Source of the DNA: Kiritimatiellia bacterium
GTDB lineage: Bacteria; Verrucomicrobiota; Kiritimatiellia; RFP12; DVOR01
Direction: 5' to 3'
Assembly: GCA_900771325.1 (NCBI GenBank)
Contig: CAAGNN010000108.1
Span: forward strand, 1 to 14,686
DNA length: 14,686 nt
Positions within the stretch are counted from its first letter, which is position 1. The number at the start of each line of letters is the position of its first letter. The notes beneath the pieces were generated by a model. That model was not told the origin of the DNA and searched no databases. It saw only the letters and a list, made by a program, of their open reading frames with translations. The translations under genes and the position numbers were made by a program. This document shows positions 14,297-14,686 of this stretch, one piece after another.

Positions 14297-14448
14297 GCTC
14301 GCCTGGCACCCCCGGCCGCTCCAATGGCCGCGCTTGGCGCTTCGCGGCGTGAACGGTGAACAGAGAACGGTGAACGGTGGTAGGCCCTTGGCTTACCTTT
14401 TGCCGCGCTCGCCCAGCACCACTAGCCGTTCCAATGGCCGCGCTTGGC
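14297..14448. repeat. 42-bp direct repeat, two copies
   Basis: The segments 14297-14338 and 14407-14448 match at 36 of 42 positions and both end in TCCAATGGCCGCGCTTGGC. They are 110 bp apart and enclose the heptamer array, so a duplicated block with an insertion between is possible. Confidence 0.7.
14349..14376. repeat. Heptamer tandem repeat (GTGAACG x4)
   Basis: Four 7-base units: GTGAACG, GTGAACA, GAGAACG and GTGAACG. Same unit length and copy number as the NGACAGC array at 6898, but a different sequence. Confidence 0.75.
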
Positions 14449-14540
14449 CTCCATCCCGCCTAGCTCGGGGCTCCCTTATCGAAAGGCCAGCCCTCCTCCT
14501 ACTTTCTGCGGTGTTGACATAGCGCCTTCGGCCTTCTGTG

Positions 14541-14560
14541 GCGCGGCATATTTGCCGCGC
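14541..14560. other. AT-centred palindrome
   Basis: GCGCGGCA (14541-14548) pairs with TGCCGCGC (14553-14560) around TATT. Followed directly by a 9-base direct repeat AGCGAGCGY. It could be a hairpin or a protein-binding dyad; nothing beside it decides the role. Confidence 0.5.
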
Positions 14561-14625
14561 AGCGAGCGTCAGCGAGCGCCTGGCTCCAAGCCCCCAGCCC
14601 CACCCCCTGCCGCGCCCTTCCTCCC

Positions 14626-14686
14626 GACCCGCCCCGGGTTGCCTCCCGACCCGCCCCGGGTTGACCTCGGACCCGCCCCGGGTTGA
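14626..14686. repeat. Start of a second 22-bp tandem array
   Basis: Two full 22-bp units (14626-14647 and 14648-14669) and 17 bases of a third, cut by the window end. Each begins GACCCGCCCCGGGTTG, the same core as the array at 6961. The array probably continues beyond the window. Confidence 0.9.

Larger units (their letters stand above)
14032..14686. other. Gene-free, repeat-rich end of the window
   Basis: 655 bp with no convincing gene on either strand. It holds copy 2 of the 82-bp element, a further set of three hairpins, two copies of a 42-bp repeat, a heptamer array, an AT-centred palindrome and the beginning of another 22-bp array. The frame open to the window end is made by repeats. 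The next gene must lie beyond the window. Confidence 0.7.

Noticed and set aside
14514..14519. Perfect -35 TTGACA
   Set aside because: No -10 box lies at 16-18 bp; the nearest AT-rich hexamer is about 27 bp away inside a palindrome.

Overview
The window is a GC-rich bacterial chromosome segment, packed with genes. Five genes on the minus strand fill roughly the first 6.2 kb, and seven on the plus strand run from about 6.3 to 14.0 kb. No rRNA, tRNA, CRISPR array, transposase or phage gene is visible. The content is mostly housekeeping. A sulfide-type (His-type) Thi4 thiazole synthase suggests an anaerobic or sulfide-rich life. The eukaryote-like IleS, the GLQLGLLN-repeat lipoprotein and the short tandem heptamers remind me of PVC-group bacteria (Kiritimatiellota, Lentisphaerota or Verrucomicrobiota). 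That placement is a weak inference; the sequence itself does not prove it.

Minus strand, in transcription order: tkt (transketolase), lysS, a class IV PLP aminotransferase, a PtsN-like EIIA protein and ileS (cut by the window start). Gaps are 13, 55, 24 and 29 bp, so this looks like one transcription unit from a good promoter upstream of tkt. A second strong promoter lies in the 55-bp gap and predicts a leaderless aminotransferase mRNA. Divergent from tkt is a small lipoprotein with about 15-residue repeats.

Plus strand: after a 540-bp repeat-rich gap comes an EIIA-CBS fusion protein, followed 14 bp later by a ClC chloride channel or transporter, then nfo (endonuclease IV). A new promoter precedes thi4-thiE-recN, with 5-bp and 3-bp gaps, which couples thiamine biosynthesis to a DNA repair gene. 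The EIIA-CBS/ClC pair looks like a phosphotransferase-linked and nucleotide-sensing control of anion transport, with the CBS module supplied by a partner protein.

The two large gene-free stretches (6872-7411 and 14032-14686) hold the least explained material. They share a 22-bp tandem repeat and an 82-bp three-hairpin element. The element is present once in each gap, in opposite orientation, with a compensatory base-pair change in one stem. Each gap also has a short heptamer tandem repeat. No transposase or CRISPR feature accounts for them, and they are the best candidates for something undescribed here.
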